Assembly (NCBI GenBank): GCA_903832665.1
Contig: CAILCG010000010.1
Span: 73,061 to 137,060, forward strand
Source: an uncultured Methanomicrobiales archaeon
GTDB taxonomy: Archaea > Halobacteriota > Methanomicrobia > Methanomicrobiales > Methanospirillaceae
Direction of reading: 5' to 3'
Length of the DNA: 64,000 nucleotides
Shown here: piece by piece, positions 36,441-44,540 of the stretch
How positions within the stretch are numbered: the first letter of the stretch is position 1
Layout of the letters: each line of letters opens with the position of its first letter
Notes under the pieces: generated by a model
Databases searched by the model: none
Seen by the model: the letters and a program-made list of their open reading frames with translations, nothing else
Told to the model about the DNA's origin: nothing
Position numbers and translations under genes: made by a program

Positions 36441-37213
36441 TCACTTGTACGTCTTCTTGTTCTCCTTCAGCGACATGATGGAAGCGATAAGGCGATCGTG
36501 GCTGTCCTGGATCGGGCGGATGGCAAGGATTATTTTCCGGCGTTTGGAGGTCGTTGTCACGAGAGAGGTGCTGGAATCATAGATGGCACCGGCCATCTGC
36601 TTCGTGGCTTTGGTCACCGGGTCGCTGACTTCCTCACCGGAACTGTCGCTCACAAACATCATGACATCCCGCCAGTGCCGCATGGATGCCTTTGGCAGCG
36701 GCATGTCCACGATCCATGATGCGAACGTATTGAACAGCAGGACCCTGCCCCGCTTGTCGAGGACAATGATCGCCTCCTCGGTCATGTCCATCATCTTCCG
36801 GGATTCACCCAGCGGCAGATTCCCCAAAGACGGGAGCCGGTCGGCATGGTTGTACAGCGCAATGTCGATAGCGGTCGCGATCTGGTTGATATTGAACGGC
36901 CGGAAGACCACCCCGTACGGCTGGGCATACTTGATGCGGGCGAGTTTCTCCTCTTCGGCAGCACCCGCGATGAAGAGGACCGGGATATGGAAGATCTGGA
37001 AGATATAGTGGGCGGCATCGATCGCGTCCATGGTTCCTCTAATCGTGACATCCATCACTACGAGGTCCGGGGGCGTCTGGGCTATCTTTACCAGCGCATC
37101 CTCCCCGGTTTTCAAGACATCCTACTATACCCTTTCTTCTGGAGCATCGTGGAGGCAAGTGTTGCAATTATGGTGTCTTCGCAGACGATCAGGATACGGG
37201 AGGAGGGGGGCAT
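36441..37213 (-). pseudogene. Response regulator (REC-PAS) with frameshift in receiver
   Basis: From ATG 37213 (GGTGA 4 nt upstream) the frame reads SSRILIVCEDTIIATLASTM then LQKKGY and stops after RMS. The receiver resumes in another frame with KTGEDALVKIA and DLVVMDVTIRG, followed by a PAS-like domain (EEAIIVLDKRGRVLLFNTFA) to 36441. The span is one base short of a multiple of three. Even apart from the frameshift, the receiver is atypical: the conserved Thr/Ser position reads FIAGAA and the conserved Lys-Pro reads RP. A shorter product from a TTG at 37115 would lack the first receiver strand. Confidence 0.7.
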
Positions 37214-37606
37214 GATTCACCGGGTTTGAGAAATGGGTATTCACCGTGGCATGCCAGATTTTAAAAAAAGCTTGGTTTATGGTGCTTGGGAGAGGGGGAG
37301 TGATGCAGAGAGAGCGGAAACTTCAGCGAACCCAGAGCTCTGCGGCCACACTCCTTTTTAGGGATTCAGGTTTTTAGGAAGCGGGAACAGGAGCGATTGA
37401 AGATAGTGAGTGATGAAAAAAGAAAGAAGCCTGTGTTGCATACTGCGGAAAACCCTGTTTGGATACCCATATGCAGTATTTCGAGTGGAGTTCATTCTTT
37501 ACAATCATAGCACGCTTGGCAGACATTATATGATGGTAAATCCTACCATAATATAGCAATTTTTTACGCAGATCAAGAGATTAGATAAAAGGAGATAGTG
37601 CAATTT
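37214..37606. other. Intergenic region with antitoxin operator-promoter
   Basis: No gene. 37330-37365 resembles the sequence after the secreted-protein genes (CTGCGGCCACACTC), another scrap of the nearby duplication. The operator and TATA of the RelBE-like pair are at its right end. Confidence 0.4.
37527..37556 (+). promoter_or_regulatory. Inverted-repeat operator overlapping TATA box
   Basis: TATATGATGGTA (37527-37538) and TACCATAATATA (37544-37555) form a 12-bp inverted repeat with one mismatch and a 5-bp spacer. The right arm contains the TATA-like ATAATATAG about 55 nt before the antitoxin ATG. A repressor bound here would block the promoter, as expected for toxin-antitoxin autoregulation. 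Confidence 0.6.
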
Positions 37607-37828
37607 ATGCAAACAGTAAATGAACAAAATGCCACCAAGAGAGTGGCCGTTAAACCAAGTACTTGGGAAGCTCTATCAAATCTTAGAAAACCCGGGGAAA
37701 CATTTGACGAGCTCCTCGTGTCTTTGATAACTACCGAGCAAAGACTACGTCTTATCCATGATCTTGATGTGGCAGCAGATGGACCTTCAATCCCCTGGAG
37801 TGAAGCCGCAAAACGTCTCGGTTTATAA
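37607..37828 (+). CDS. RelB-like antitoxin
   Basis: A 73-aa antitoxin with an N-terminal ribbon-helix-helix-like part (KRVAVKPSTWEALSNLRKPG, then TFDELLVSLI) and a flexible C terminus ending SEAAKRLGL, a pattern seen in many archaeal RelB/VapB-type antitoxins. The ATG at 37607 has GGAG 12 nt upstream; a GTG at 37598 lies too close to it. The toxin gene starts 2 nt after the stop. It likely represses its own promoter through the inverted repeat upstream. Confidence 0.8.
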   Translation: MQTVNEQNATKRVAVKPSTWEALSNLRKPGETFDELLVSLITTEQRLRLIHDLDVAADGPSIPWSEAAKRLGL

Positions 37829-37830
37829 TT

Positions 37831-38088
37831 ATGCTGACCGTAAAACACGAAGTATTCGAGTTTATACAAGAATTACCGGAAAAGGATCGTCGTATCATTG
37901 GTGAACATATTTCCCGCTTCGAGGGGAAGTGGCCACCTGATGGCGATCTTGAACGGCTCTATGATTGTCGTTACCGTATGCATATCTCCCGCAGATATAC
38001 TCTGTTTGTTGAGCATGATGGTGACGATACTACTGTACTCAAGATCATGACAATCGGGCAGGCCCACAAGCGGTATGGAAAGATTTAG
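37831..38088 (+). CDS. RelE/ParE-type toxin
   Basis: An 85-aa RelE-superfamily toxin: helical hairpin (VFEFIQELPEKDRRIIGEHISRF), then LERLYDCRYRMHISRRYTLF and VLKIMTIGQAHKRYG. The basic C-terminal residues and the LYDCRYRMHISRRY segment fit ribosome-dependent mRNA interferases, though ParE-like gyrase poisons share the fold. It is directly coupled to the antitoxin gene. Confidence 0.85.
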   Translation: MLTVKHEVFEFIQELPEKDRRIIGEHISRFEGKWPPDGDLERLYDCRYRMHISRRYTLFVEHDGDDTTVLKIMTIGQAHKRYGKI

Positions 38089-38467
38089 TCTTCCTATCCA
38101 GCGATTTTTTTATTGCAGTTTTTTTTAATACCATCAACAGTCCGTTTCTTAAAAAAAATTTCGCAATCGATCTCCGGAAATTTTTTTTCAATCGACCCCT
38201 CATACCCTGCCTCAAATTTTTCAAGCAGACCTTGATTTCATTTCCCGGACCCTCACGCCGGAGAACGAAAAATTTTGTAGGATAAATAAGTATTTTGTAG
38301 GATAATTATCCGATTGTAGGCTCACTAACTAACACCCTCCGTACGCGATTGAAATTTTCCGGGCAGAGTCTGACCAAAAAAAATTCCGGAAAAAAGAACA
38401 TTTGGCAGAAAAATGTATCAAAAAGATGCATCAAAAAATGCCAAAAAAAGTGATCCCCAATGTCCGT
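38089..38467. other. Non-coding region with repeat scraps and 20-bp-spaced motif
   Basis: No gene. 38180-38260 and 38345-38390 resemble the 65-nt repeats of the 14-kb region (AAGCAGACCTTGATT, GCGATTGAAATTTTCCGGGC). ATTTTGTAGGATAA occurs at 38272-38285 and 38292-38305, and a third TTGTAGG at about 38314, so a motif recurs about every 20 bp. Confidence 0.5.
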
Positions 38468-39400
38468 TCAGGAACTCTCCAGTATGGTCTTGACCAGCGA
38501 GCTGGTGGCAGGATCGGAAAAAAACCGGAAGGCAATCTCCCCGGCTTCCGTAATCCGGTAGGTCTTCTCTTTCCGGCTCTCCGTAGAGTATTCCTCCTCA
38601 ATGAGCCCGGCATCGCGGAGAGTACCTATAAACGTGGAGAAGGTGGCGTGGGATAATTCCGCAGCCGGCTTCCGGCCCTTCCTGTACTGAACGACCGGCT
38701 TGGGGGGATCACTGGGTTTTGGCTTCTTAGTCCGGGAGGGAACATAGAACGGCCAGAGCTGCTGGTACAGGTACTGCCGCGGCACCCATACCGTTGATAC
38801 TGCTGAAACCGCCGGGACCGTCTGGACAAACCCCTTCGCAGCTCCCGTATCAGCTCCCTTGACCGCACCCTTCTCTGCCCCCTTCTTCCTGTCCCGCCGG
38901 TTGAGGAGAATCGCAAGGATCATCTGGTGATTGGTATTGGCGAGCACCGAACGGATGGTCCGGTCCGGCAGCGGGACCCTTCGGGCGGTCTTCTCATCAA
39001 ATGAGGAAAAGACTTCCCCGCCCAGCCAGGGTGCAAACGAAAAGAGCGCAAGGCAGAGCTCCTTTGATCCTCCGGAGAGATCGAAGGTGAAGCGGGCGTC
39101 CGGGTAATCGCGCCGGCACTGCGCCAGCGCTGAGCGGACAGAGGTATAGGCAGGCGGATATATCGTCACCTGGAGGAAAGGAATCGCGAGCGATGCGGAG
39201 ATCTGCTGCACCGTTGCTACGGCATTCCGGACCGCGAACCGGTGCTTATCCGTTACCGGGTCGGGGGAACTCTCATGAACGATGCTGTCGGTAAAGACGA
39301 TCGTCCGGGTGATGCCCGGCAGTTCCCGGAACATCGCCGGGTACGCAATCGGGATCTTCTCACCGGCGCTGATGATGTGGACGTGCTCTCTCCTGTCCAT
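38468..39400 (-). CDS. CARF-like domain protein with C-terminal winged helix
   Basis: A 310-aa protein that looks like the archaeal CARF-wHTH (Csa3/DUF6293-like) group. The N-terminal Rossmann-like half starts EHVHIISAGEKIPIAYPA and contains FDLSGGSKELCLAL (about 110), the D-x-SGG-x-K loop that binds cyclic nucleotides in CARF proteins. A Lys/Gly/Ala-rich linker (KGAEKGAVKGADTG, about 175) leads to a winged-helix C terminus (SHATFSTFIGTLRDAGLIEE). No CRISPR array or cas gene is in the window. Such proteins sense cyclic oligoadenylates or related signals and regulate transcription. It follows the 5'-nucleotidase gene by 42 nt on the same strand. Confidence 0.75.
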   Translation of the reverse strand: MDRREHVHIISAGEKIPIAYPAMFRELPGITRTIVFTDSIVHESSPDPVTDKHRFAVRNAVATVQQISASLAIPFLQVTIYPPAYTSVRSALAQCRRDYPDARFTFDLSGGSKELCLALFSFAPWLGGEVFSSFDEKTARRVPLPDRTIRSVLANTNHQMILAILLNRRDRKKGAEKGAVKGADTGAAKGFVQTVPAVSAVSTVWVPRQYLYQQLWPFYVPSRTKKPKPSDPPKPVVQYRKGRKPAAELSHATFSTFIGTLRDAGLIEEEYSTESRKEKTYRITEAGEIAFRFFSDPATSSLVKTILESS

Positions 39401-39442
39401 AGATCCATTCAGACACGGCGGGTTAAATGGTTGCTTGTCGGT

Positions 39443-40913
39443 TCAGCTGGCGTTATAGACAAGCCTGCCCTCAATCCGGCGGTTCAGGTTCGGATGGGTC
39501 CGGAGGTACTCTTCGATCACACCGGTGGTCGATGTGGCAATCACTTTGGTCCCGCTCAGGAGCGTGAGCTCCTCCCGGAGTAATGTTGAGGTTCTTTGTG
39601 CAATTGTCCGCGTGATACCCGATGAGGCCAATCGTATAGTGCCGGGCGGGATCGATCGGTTCTCCCGCAACGGTAAGGGTTTCCAGGGTTTTTGTGCGGT
39701 CGATATATACGGCCCGGACTTCTGCGTTCACTTCATAGCACTCCCCCTCCCCGTCCCGGTTCTCAGGGCGCATGATATGGGAGAAGATACGGGTCAGCTG
39801 TGCACCGGTGATGGCGTAGCGTTTGAGGGAATCATCGAACGGGAAACAGGCTTTGAGATCCCCCAGCGTAACCGCGGGTCCGAGTTCCCTGGACCGGATC
39901 GCCCCCGCCCCCATGAACATCACATCGCACTGGGCACATTCCCGGAAGATATCCGCCACCAGGTTGCCCAGCGTTGACTCTTCCTCCCGGACCGGGTGCG
40001 TGAGCCGGGTGGCAAAGCGGCAGATCAGGGAATTGTATTTGCGGTCCACCTCCTGCTTGAAAGAGTCGATATAGTCCACGAGCTTCTGGTCGGCAGGGCC
40101 GTTCTTCTCAGAGATTGCGACCAGCTGCCAGCGGTAATCGGTGATGCGGTTCGTATCGTCATCAACGGTGATGTCGAAGCGGCCGATATGGTTCGTGCCA
40201 ACCCCCGCCTGTGCGATCAGGATATTGTTCTCGCAGGCCGGTTGTTCGAGTATCGTGTGGGAATGCCCGCCGATGATCAGATCAACGCCCCAGGCCGGAT
40301 TCAGCAGCCGGGCGAGTTCCTTATCGGAATCAAACCCGATATGGGTCAGGAGCACCGTCAGGTCGATATCGTCATTTTTGTACACATCGCAGATCCGCCC
40401 GACTTCCGCGCTGGCCTCCTCGAGCGAGATGAAACTCCCGATGGTGGAGTCGCGGGAGATCGAGTCCATCACCTTCTCCGTGATGATCCCGATAAAGAGG
40501 ATCGAAAGACCGCCCTTCTTCAGGACAATATGGGGCTGCATCAGGCGCTTATGGTATTTTTTGATGTGCAGGTTCGCGTTGACAATGGGAAAGTTTGCCA
40601 TCTTTTCCAGGAACAGGAGATGTTCGAGCCCATAGTCCAGTTCGTGGTTGCCCAGCGAGACCACATCGGGAGAGAGGTAGTTCATGATCTCGATGGTGGA
40701 GATCCCTTTATACTCGGAATCGATCAGGGATCCCTGGACCATGTCGCCCGCGATCACGAACAGGACATGCTCCTCTTCCCGCCGCACCCGGCTGATATAA
40801 CCCGAAATGAGTGCGAGCCCTCCCATCAGCTCTCCCGATTCTCCTTCGTTCTCGGCAAGAAAATCGCCGTGCATATCGTTCGAGTGAAGGAGGGTCAGTT
40901 TTCGCGTACTCAT
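39443..40913 (-). pseudogene. 5'-nucleotidase/cyclic phosphodiesterase (UshA family), frameshifted near 3' end
   Basis: A metal-dependent nucleotidase of the UshA type. The frame starts STRKLTLLHSNDMHGDF (metal ligands D and H), with GDMVQGS, GNHELDYG, IGGHSH in the metallophosphoesterase domain and a C-terminal nucleotide-binding domain (GNLVADIFRECA). After NLNIT the frame shifts by one extra base near 39575; the true ending (REELTLLSGTKVIATS and onward) lies in another frame and stops at 39443. The start at 40913 is preferred because no signal peptide is present and homology begins there. Without a signal peptide it should act in the cytoplasm. The damaged part is only the last 45 residues, so activity could persist. 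Confidence 0.82.
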
Positions 40914-41399
40914 TGAGGAAGAAATCCTGTAACGGATCACATAGTCCTTGCGGTTTTGTCCCGCAAACCTGCACACTTTCACCCCGCCCGGTCCGGAGCT
41001 TATATGCCCATTGTCCGAATTAGGTAAGCGGGAAGGACGAATACCCCCTAACAGCGGGCCAGAATCAGAATCGGCCCGCAGTTCGCACCTCCCTACCTCT
41101 CAAAAAATCTCAGCAGGATCTCATCGGTTGCTCTCTGGTGGATCTGAAAAACCCAAAAACCCTGAAAAACCTGAAAAAAGACTCTCTAACCCCTCTCTCT
41201 TTTGTTTTCATGTACCCGGAAGGTCATTCAATCGAATGCGTCTGAAGATCCATCGGGTGGTTTTCACAGCGTGGTAAACAAATAACCGGTCTTAATCTTG
41301 GAACTAACAAACAATAATATATAAATGAAAGTCCACTTATTCTGTACTACGCAGTATGGCACCAGGAGTACTGGGGTCATACTAAAAAGGTGGTCAACT
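40914..41399. other. Intergenic region with hairpin and promoter
   Basis: No gene. GCGGGCC (41054-41060) and GGCCCGC (41073-41079) form a perfect 7-bp stem with a 12-nt loop. A TATA box TATATAAA at 41318-41325 precedes the GNAT pair by about 75 nt. Confidence 0.5.
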
Positions 41400-41552
41400 A
41401 TGGCAAAACCGATTGAACTGGGGCTTGTTCTCGAAGGCGAGGACGCACGGGACTTTCATAAATATATGGAAAACTCTTCACAACATGACACTCCTGCTGG
41501 CCGGGATCTGGCCCGCAGGGCAGTATATCTGGCAGAGCGGACCAGATTATAA
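41400..41552 (+). CDS. Small antitoxin-like partner of GNAT protein
   Basis: A 50-aa protein (MAKPIELGLVLEGEDARDFH start) of a type often found directly before archaeal GNAT genes. The ATG at 41400 has GGTGGT 5 nt upstream; a longer frame from 41325 would start inside the TATA box. Its stop codon touches the start of the GNAT gene. By analogy to TacAT/AtaRT modules it would be the antitoxin; this is inference from size and position. Confidence 0.75.
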   Translation: MAKPIELGLVLEGEDARDFHKYMENSSQHDTPAGRDLARRAVYLAERTRL

Positions 41553-42098
41553 ATGGATATCCTGTTTGAGGATCTCAATTTTGAAATTTTGCACTCAGAT
41601 AGGGACTTATCTTTTTTCAAATGCAATAACGAAGATTTGTATGAATTTGTGACCGAGGCTGCTTTATCCAGCCAACGAAAGCGGTTGTCAGTAACCCGCC
41701 TCACCATGTACGAGAATCAGGTTGTCGGTTTTTTCACCTTGGTCAATGACTGTATTGAAGCAAGAGCCATTAACGAATCCGATGGAGATCCGGGATACCC
41801 GTACACAAAATATCCCGCGATAAAAATTGCCCGACTCGCGACCCACGATGATTTCCGGAACCGGGATATCGGCACGAACATGTTACTAAAGATCCTCATT
41901 ATCATGCGCCGCGTCTCTGAATATGTGGGATGCAGGATTATCACTGTCGACTCAAAACCGGAATCTGTTGGTTTTTACCAGAAATTCGGGTTTAAGATTG
42001 CATCGAAACACTACATTGACACTGTTCCCATGTACAAAGACTATCCCTTCGAAGAGTCGGATCTGATAAACCGCTCCTTATCACAGTTCCAGGATTAA
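41553..42098 (+). CDS. GNAT acetyltransferase, probable toxin
   Basis: A 181-aa GCN5-related N-acetyltransferase. The acetyl-CoA core is visible: IKIARLATHDDFRNRDIGTNML (motif A, with R-x-x-x-D-I-G) and ITVDSKPESVGFYQKFGFK (motif B). The preceding coupled 50-aa gene makes a GNAT-type toxin-antitoxin module likely; known members acetylate aminoacyl-tRNA. It could alternatively be a general acetyltransferase. Confidence 0.82.
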   Translation: MDILFEDLNFEILHSDRDLSFFKCNNEDLYEFVTEAALSSQRKRLSVTRLTMYENQVVGFFTLVNDCIEARAINESDGDPGYPYTKYPAIKIARLATHDDFRNRDIGTNMLLKILIIMRRVSEYVGCRIITVDSKPESVGFYQKFGFKIASKHYIDTVPMYKDYPFEESDLINRSLSQFQD

Positions 42099-42230
42099 CG
42101 ATCAGATCAGCAGCCGGGTCAGTGATTTGGCCACTCCGGCTCATGTTGAACGATACTTTGAGCACTATCCGATAAGAAACCGGGCTAAAAATCAGACAAT
42201 CAGGGCATCCCGTCACCAAATCCTAATAAG

Positions 42231-42251
42231 TTTCTAAAACGTTTTTCTAAT
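42231..42251 (+). promoter_or_regulatory. Conserved upstream element of antiporter operon 1
   Basis: TTTCTAAAACGTTTTTCTA directly ahead of the first ATG is nearly identical to the sequence at the same place before the second operon (44028-44047). The core AACGTTTTTCTAATGT is shared. A common regulator or promoter element is likely. Confidence 0.55.
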
Positions 42252-42744
42252 GTTTGATATGGCGCTGCGCTCCCTGAATCTTCCCGGTGTTGGAACCAAA
42301 TATGAATTCGAGACAGACAAGGGTGACACCGTCGCCATCTTCTTCACCAAGACCGGTGCGATCCAGATGTATACGCTCCAGAAAGGCTGCAAAACGCCCA
42401 GCGCTGCCGAGATGTCACCGGTTGAAGCCCGCAGGCTGGGAAATATTCTCACGGGAGCGATCATCGAAGCCGACCAGGAGAGTGTTGAGATCGCCTTCTC
42501 GGCGCTGGCGGATCTCCGCATCACCATCCATACCATCTTTGTCACGGCGGCTGTCGTGGGAAAGACGATTGAAGAGCTCCAGATCCGGGCAAAGACCGGG
42601 GCAACCGTGATCGCGGTCTGCCGGCACGACAGGAATATCATCAACCCGCCCCCCGCGTTCGTATTCGAAGAGGGTGACGCGGCACTGGTCATTGGGGAGA
42701 GCGACCAGATCAGGACATTCGAGAACGAGATCATGGTGAAGTAA
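42250..42744 (+). CDS. TrkA-C (RCK) regulatory subunit of K+/H+ antiporter, copy 1
   Basis: A 164-aa cytosolic regulator related to KhtT. An N-terminal domain (LPGVGTKYEFETDKGDTVAI) precedes a TrkA-C domain (VVGKTIEELQIRAKTGATVI to FEEGDAALVIGESDQIRTF) that binds a small ligand and gates the antiporter. The start may be this ATG or the one at 42259 (MALRSL), since the residues between differ from copy 2 while MALRSL is shared. It is coupled to the antiporter gene by a one-base overlap (TAATG). Confidence 0.85.
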   Translation: MFDMALRSLNLPGVGTKYEFETDKGDTVAIFFTKTGAIQMYTLQKGCKTPSAAEMSPVEARRLGNILTGAIIEADQESVEIAFSALADLRITIHTIFVTAAVVGKTIEELQIRAKTGATVIAVCRHDRNIINPPPAFVFEEGDAALVIGESDQIRTFENEIMVK

Positions 42745-43886
42745 TGGAAGGCTTCATCATCGCGCTCTTCGTCTGCATGGTGCTTGCGCTTATTTCCAAA
42801 TACCTGTCGGTCCCGGCGATCCCGTTCTATATCCTTGCGGGAGTCATTTTGGGAAAAGCCGGGCTTGGCATTGTGAGCTCGAATGAGATCACCCATTTCT
42901 TTTCCGAGATGGGACTCATCTTCCTCCTCTTCTTCATGGGTCTGGAGCTGAAGCTCGAGCGCATCATCGCCGACCCGTCAAAAGTCCTGGTCAGCGGGCT
43001 CATCGGGCTTACAGTCGATATGGGCATCGGGTTCATCTCGGCCTATCTTCTTGGGTTTACCCTGATGGAATCGTTCATTATCGGGGCGGCATTCTATATC
43101 ACCAGCACTGCCATCGTCATCACGTCACTGGTAGAGAACCGGAAGCTGATGATGCGAGAGACCGAGACGATCATCTGGCTGATGGTGTTTGAAGACATGG
43201 TCCTCATCATCATCCTCGCGCTGCTCTCCTCCGGCAACCAGAACCTGATACTGTTCTTTGCCAAGATCGCGCTGGCCCTCGGGTTCATGTATGTGATTGC
43301 CCATTACGGCAAGGAGTTCCTCATCTCGATCCTGGACCGGGACGACGAACTCCCCATCCTCTTTACCTTTGCTGCCGTGCTCTCGACCGCATCGTTCGCC
43401 CTCTTTTTGGGCATTCCCGAAACCCTGATGGTGATCGCTCTGGGTGCGGCACTGGCGACCACGGATCCGGATGCTTTCGAGCAGCACGCCCGGCCGTTCA
43501 AGGATGTCTTCCTGGTCCTGTTCTTTGTTTTCTTCGGCGTTACGATCGATTTCTCCGGCAACCTGAACTGGACCATCATTGCCATCGTCTGCCTGCTCGC
43601 GATCTTCAGCAAGCTGGTATCAGGCATGCTCATCGGGCTTACCATTCATGGTTCTGCCATGTCGGGGGTAGAGATCTGGACCAATACCATCAGCCGGGGG
43701 GAATTCTCAATCGCCCTTGCGGTACTCTACGGTTCGCCGCTGGTCGGGGCAACGATCGCGACGATGGTGATTGTCACCTCCATTGTCGGGTCCTTTGCAG
43801 CCAAGTACAGTACCTGGATGCGACGGGGGATCGTATCCCACAGCAGGAAACGGGCCCTTATCCACCGGCCCCATACCGGCAGGTGA
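42744..43886 (+). CDS. CPA2-family cation/proton antiporter, copy 1
   Basis: A 380-aa membrane antiporter of the CPA2 (KefB/KhtU-like) type, with about 11-12 hydrophobic helices and no fused TrkA-N domain. Family features are LSVPAIPFYILAGVILGKAG, GLIFLLFFMGLELK, the STAIVITSLVENRKL segment and TDPDAFEQHARPFKDVF. With the TrkA-C subunit it should exchange K+ (or another monovalent cation) for H+. Ion specificity cannot be read here. Confidence 0.88.
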   Translation: MEGFIIALFVCMVLALISKYLSVPAIPFYILAGVILGKAGLGIVSSNEITHFFSEMGLIFLLFFMGLELKLERIIADPSKVLVSGLIGLTVDMGIGFISAYLLGFTLMESFIIGAAFYITSTAIVITSLVENRKLMMRETETIIWLMVFEDMVLIIILALLSSGNQNLILFFAKIALALGFMYVIAHYGKEFLISILDRDDELPILFTFAAVLSTASFALFLGIPETLMVIALGAALATTDPDAFEQHARPFKDVFLVLFFVFFGVTIDFSGNLNWTIIAIVCLLAIFSKLVSGMLIGLTIHGSAMSGVEIWTNTISRGEFSIALAVLYGSPLVGATIATMVIVTSIVGSFAAKYSTWMRRGIVSHSRKRALIHRPHTGR

Positions 43887-44018
43887 CGGGTAATATGGGA
43901 AGGGCCGGTGGCAGGACCCCCGTCATTCAATCCCCTGAATCTGGACCCTCCGCTTTATTTTCCTTTCTTTTGCCCTTCCGGAGGCATTTTTCTGGCGGGC
44001 GCATTTTGTCACCATATC

Positions 44019-44047
44019 ATAATATATTTTTAGAACGTTTTTCTAAT
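44019..44047 (+). promoter_or_regulatory. TATA box and conserved element of antiporter operon 2
   Basis: ATAATATAT at 44019-44027 is centred 23 nt before ATG 44046, so the transcript is nearly leaderless, or it begins a few bases before the ATG at 44055. Between box and ATG lies TTAGAACGTTTTTCTAATGT, shared with operon 1. Confidence 0.55.
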
Positions 44048-44540
44048 GTCATCTATGGCTCTTCGTTCCCTGGATCTTCCCGGTGTTGGAACAAAATACG
44101 AATTCGAGACAGACAAGGGTGACACGGTCGCCATCTTCTTCACCAAGACCGGCGGAATCCAGATGTACACCCTCCAGAAAGGCTGCAAAACCCCCAGTGC
44201 AGCGGAGATGTCCCCGGTTGAAGCCCGGAGACTTGGAAACATTCTGACGGGAGCGATCATTGAAGCCGACCAGGAGAGCGTTGAGATCGCTTTTTCAGCC
44301 CTGGCAGATCTCCGCATCACCATCCATACCTTCTTTGTCACCGCTGCTGTCGTGGGAAAGACCATCGAAGAGCTCCAGATCCGGGCAAAGACCGGTGCGA
44401 CCGTGATCGCGGTCTGCCGGCACGACCGGAATATCATCAACCCGCCCCCCACGTTCGTATTCGAACAGGGTGACGCGGCACTGGTCATCGGGGAGAGCGA
44501 CCAGATAAAAACGTTCGAGAGCGAGATCATGGTGAAGTGA
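44046..44540 (+). CDS. TrkA-C (RCK) regulatory subunit of K+/H+ antiporter, copy 2
   Basis: The 164-aa paralogue of the copy-1 subunit; I count only nine amino-acid differences. The same domains are present (LPGVGTKYEFETDKGDTVAI, TrkA-C with VVGKTIEELQIRAKTG). The near identity, much higher than that of the two antiporter subunits, suggests gene conversion or strong constraint. ATG 44055 is an alternative start. Confidence 0.85.
   Translation: MSSMALRSLDLPGVGTKYEFETDKGDTVAIFFTKTGGIQMYTLQKGCKTPSAAEMSPVEARRLGNILTGAIIEADQESVEIAFSALADLRITIHTFFVTAAVVGKTIEELQIRAKTGATVIAVCRHDRNIINPPPTFVFEQGDAALVIGESDQIKTFESEIMVK

Noticed and set aside
39471-39575. C-terminal tail HADNCTKNLNITPGGAHAPE and onward as the true end of the nucleotidase
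   Set aside because: The expected family ending is found one base out of frame in the same place, so the tail is a frameshift product.
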